DNA from: Anaerolineaceae bacterium UBA4081
Lineage (GTDB): Bacteria > Chloroflexota > Anaerolineae > Anaerolineales > Anaerolineaceae
NCBI GenBank assembly: GCA_002383615.1
Contig: DFYN01000068.1
Coordinates: 4,961 to 11,994, forward strand
Direction of reading: 5' to 3'
DNA: 7,034 bases
This document shows positions 6,828-7,034 of the stretch, piece by piece. The translations under genes and the position numbers were made by a program. Positions within the stretch are counted from its first letter, which is position 1. The number at the start of each line of letters is the position of its first letter. The notes under the pieces are model-generated. The model did no database searches. It saw nothing but the letters and a program-made list of their open reading frames with translations, and was not told the DNA's origin.

Positions 6828-6885
6828 GCGTGGGAAACGCTCTTCTCAGTGACTGAGCCAGATCAATCCCACGGAGGTATCCTCC
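6826..6885 (+). other. Cluster of inverted repeats with an alternative pairing, just after the lipoprotein stop codon
   Basis: Three hairpins follow one another: GAGCGT/ACGCTC (6826-6831 with 6837-6842, loop 5), CTCAG/CTGAG (6845-6849 with 6853-6857, loop 3) and GGAGG/CCTCC (6873-6877 with 6881-6885, loop 3). A competing 7-bp stem, CGTGGGA (6829-6835) with TCCCACG (6867-6873), would enclose the middle hairpin and break the first. No T-run follows, so this is not a standard terminator. It could be a Rho-independent-like pause, an mRNA-protecting structure or a leader that masks the GGAGG sequence. Confidence 0.45.
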
Positions 6886-7034
6886 CGGAGCAAATACGGG
6901 TGCTTTCTGAATTGCTTGCCTGCTTATCGAGCATAGGCAGTGCGAATGACGCAGATGACCATGGCTATGGTGAGGATGCTGAACGGATGCGTGACGAAGC
7001 GTGCGACGCAATCCGAGACATGCTAAGAGAACAC
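6849..7034 (+). CDS. Probable 5' part of a hypothetical gene, cut by the right edge
   Basis: From 6828 to the window end one plus-strand frame stays open for 69 codons. It contains no ATG early on. The first candidate start is GTG at 6849 (reading VTEPDQSHGG), with no clear ribosome site. A second is GTG at 6900, which has GGAG at 6887-6890 and a 9-base spacer. First codon positions are strongly G-rich from 6873 onward and the product looks like acidic amphipathic helices (EQIRVLSELLACL, EDAERMRDEACDAIRDMLREH), both typical of real coding sequence. The frame is the same as that of the preceding lipoprotein gene, separated only by its TGA. No family is recognised. The start is uncertain, and a non-coding alternative is possible because the region also holds inverted repeats. 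Confidence 0.45.
   Translation, partial: MTEPDQSHGGILPEQIRVLSELLACLSSIGSANDADDHGYGEDAERMRDEACDAIRDMLREH

Noticed and set aside
6784..7011. 75-codon minus-strand open frame
   Set aside because: It is His- and Arg-rich with an artefact-like composition. The plus-strand frame over the same bases has G-rich first positions and more natural helices.

Overview
The window looks like a piece of a chromosome from a Chloroflexota bacterium, probably of the Anaerolineae type. This is an inference from protein style, not a database match: a multidomain lipoprotein with jelly-roll-like repeats and Thr-Pro-rich linkers, a membrane-anchored pentapeptide-repeat protein with a Cys-containing C-terminal domain, and a class III aminotransferase with DETHT and GPGGYTG motifs. 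There is no phage, transposon, CRISPR, rRNA or tRNA signal.

Layout. Positions 1-1007 (minus strand) hold the first 335 codons of a PLP-dependent class III aminotransferase whose C-terminus lies beyond the left edge. A 108-bp divergent gap follows. Everything after it is on the plus strand: a 124-aa multi-pass membrane protein (1116-1490), a 371-aa protein with three membrane segments, 13 pentapeptide repeats and an unknown C-terminal domain (1561-2676), a 1081-aa lipoprotein with five related domains (2825-6070), and a 208-aa lipoprotein with no recognised family (6201-6827). The last 207 bases begin with closely packed inverted repeats. They also carry an open frame to the right edge that is probably the 5' part of another gene.

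How the genes fit together. The four complete plus-strand genes all appear to encode cell-envelope proteins: two integral membrane proteins and two lipid-anchored ones. They may form a surface-protein neighbourhood, possibly several transcription units because the gaps are 70, 148 and 130 bp. The aminotransferase is divergent and looks like an unrelated metabolic gene. The strongest unusual signal is in the 1081-aa lipoprotein. It has exactly eleven cysteines: the lipobox Cys and one pair in each of five domains. The pair is kept even in a domain that has lost most of the surrounding consensus. No known defence, secretion or biosynthetic system can be assigned from the sequence.
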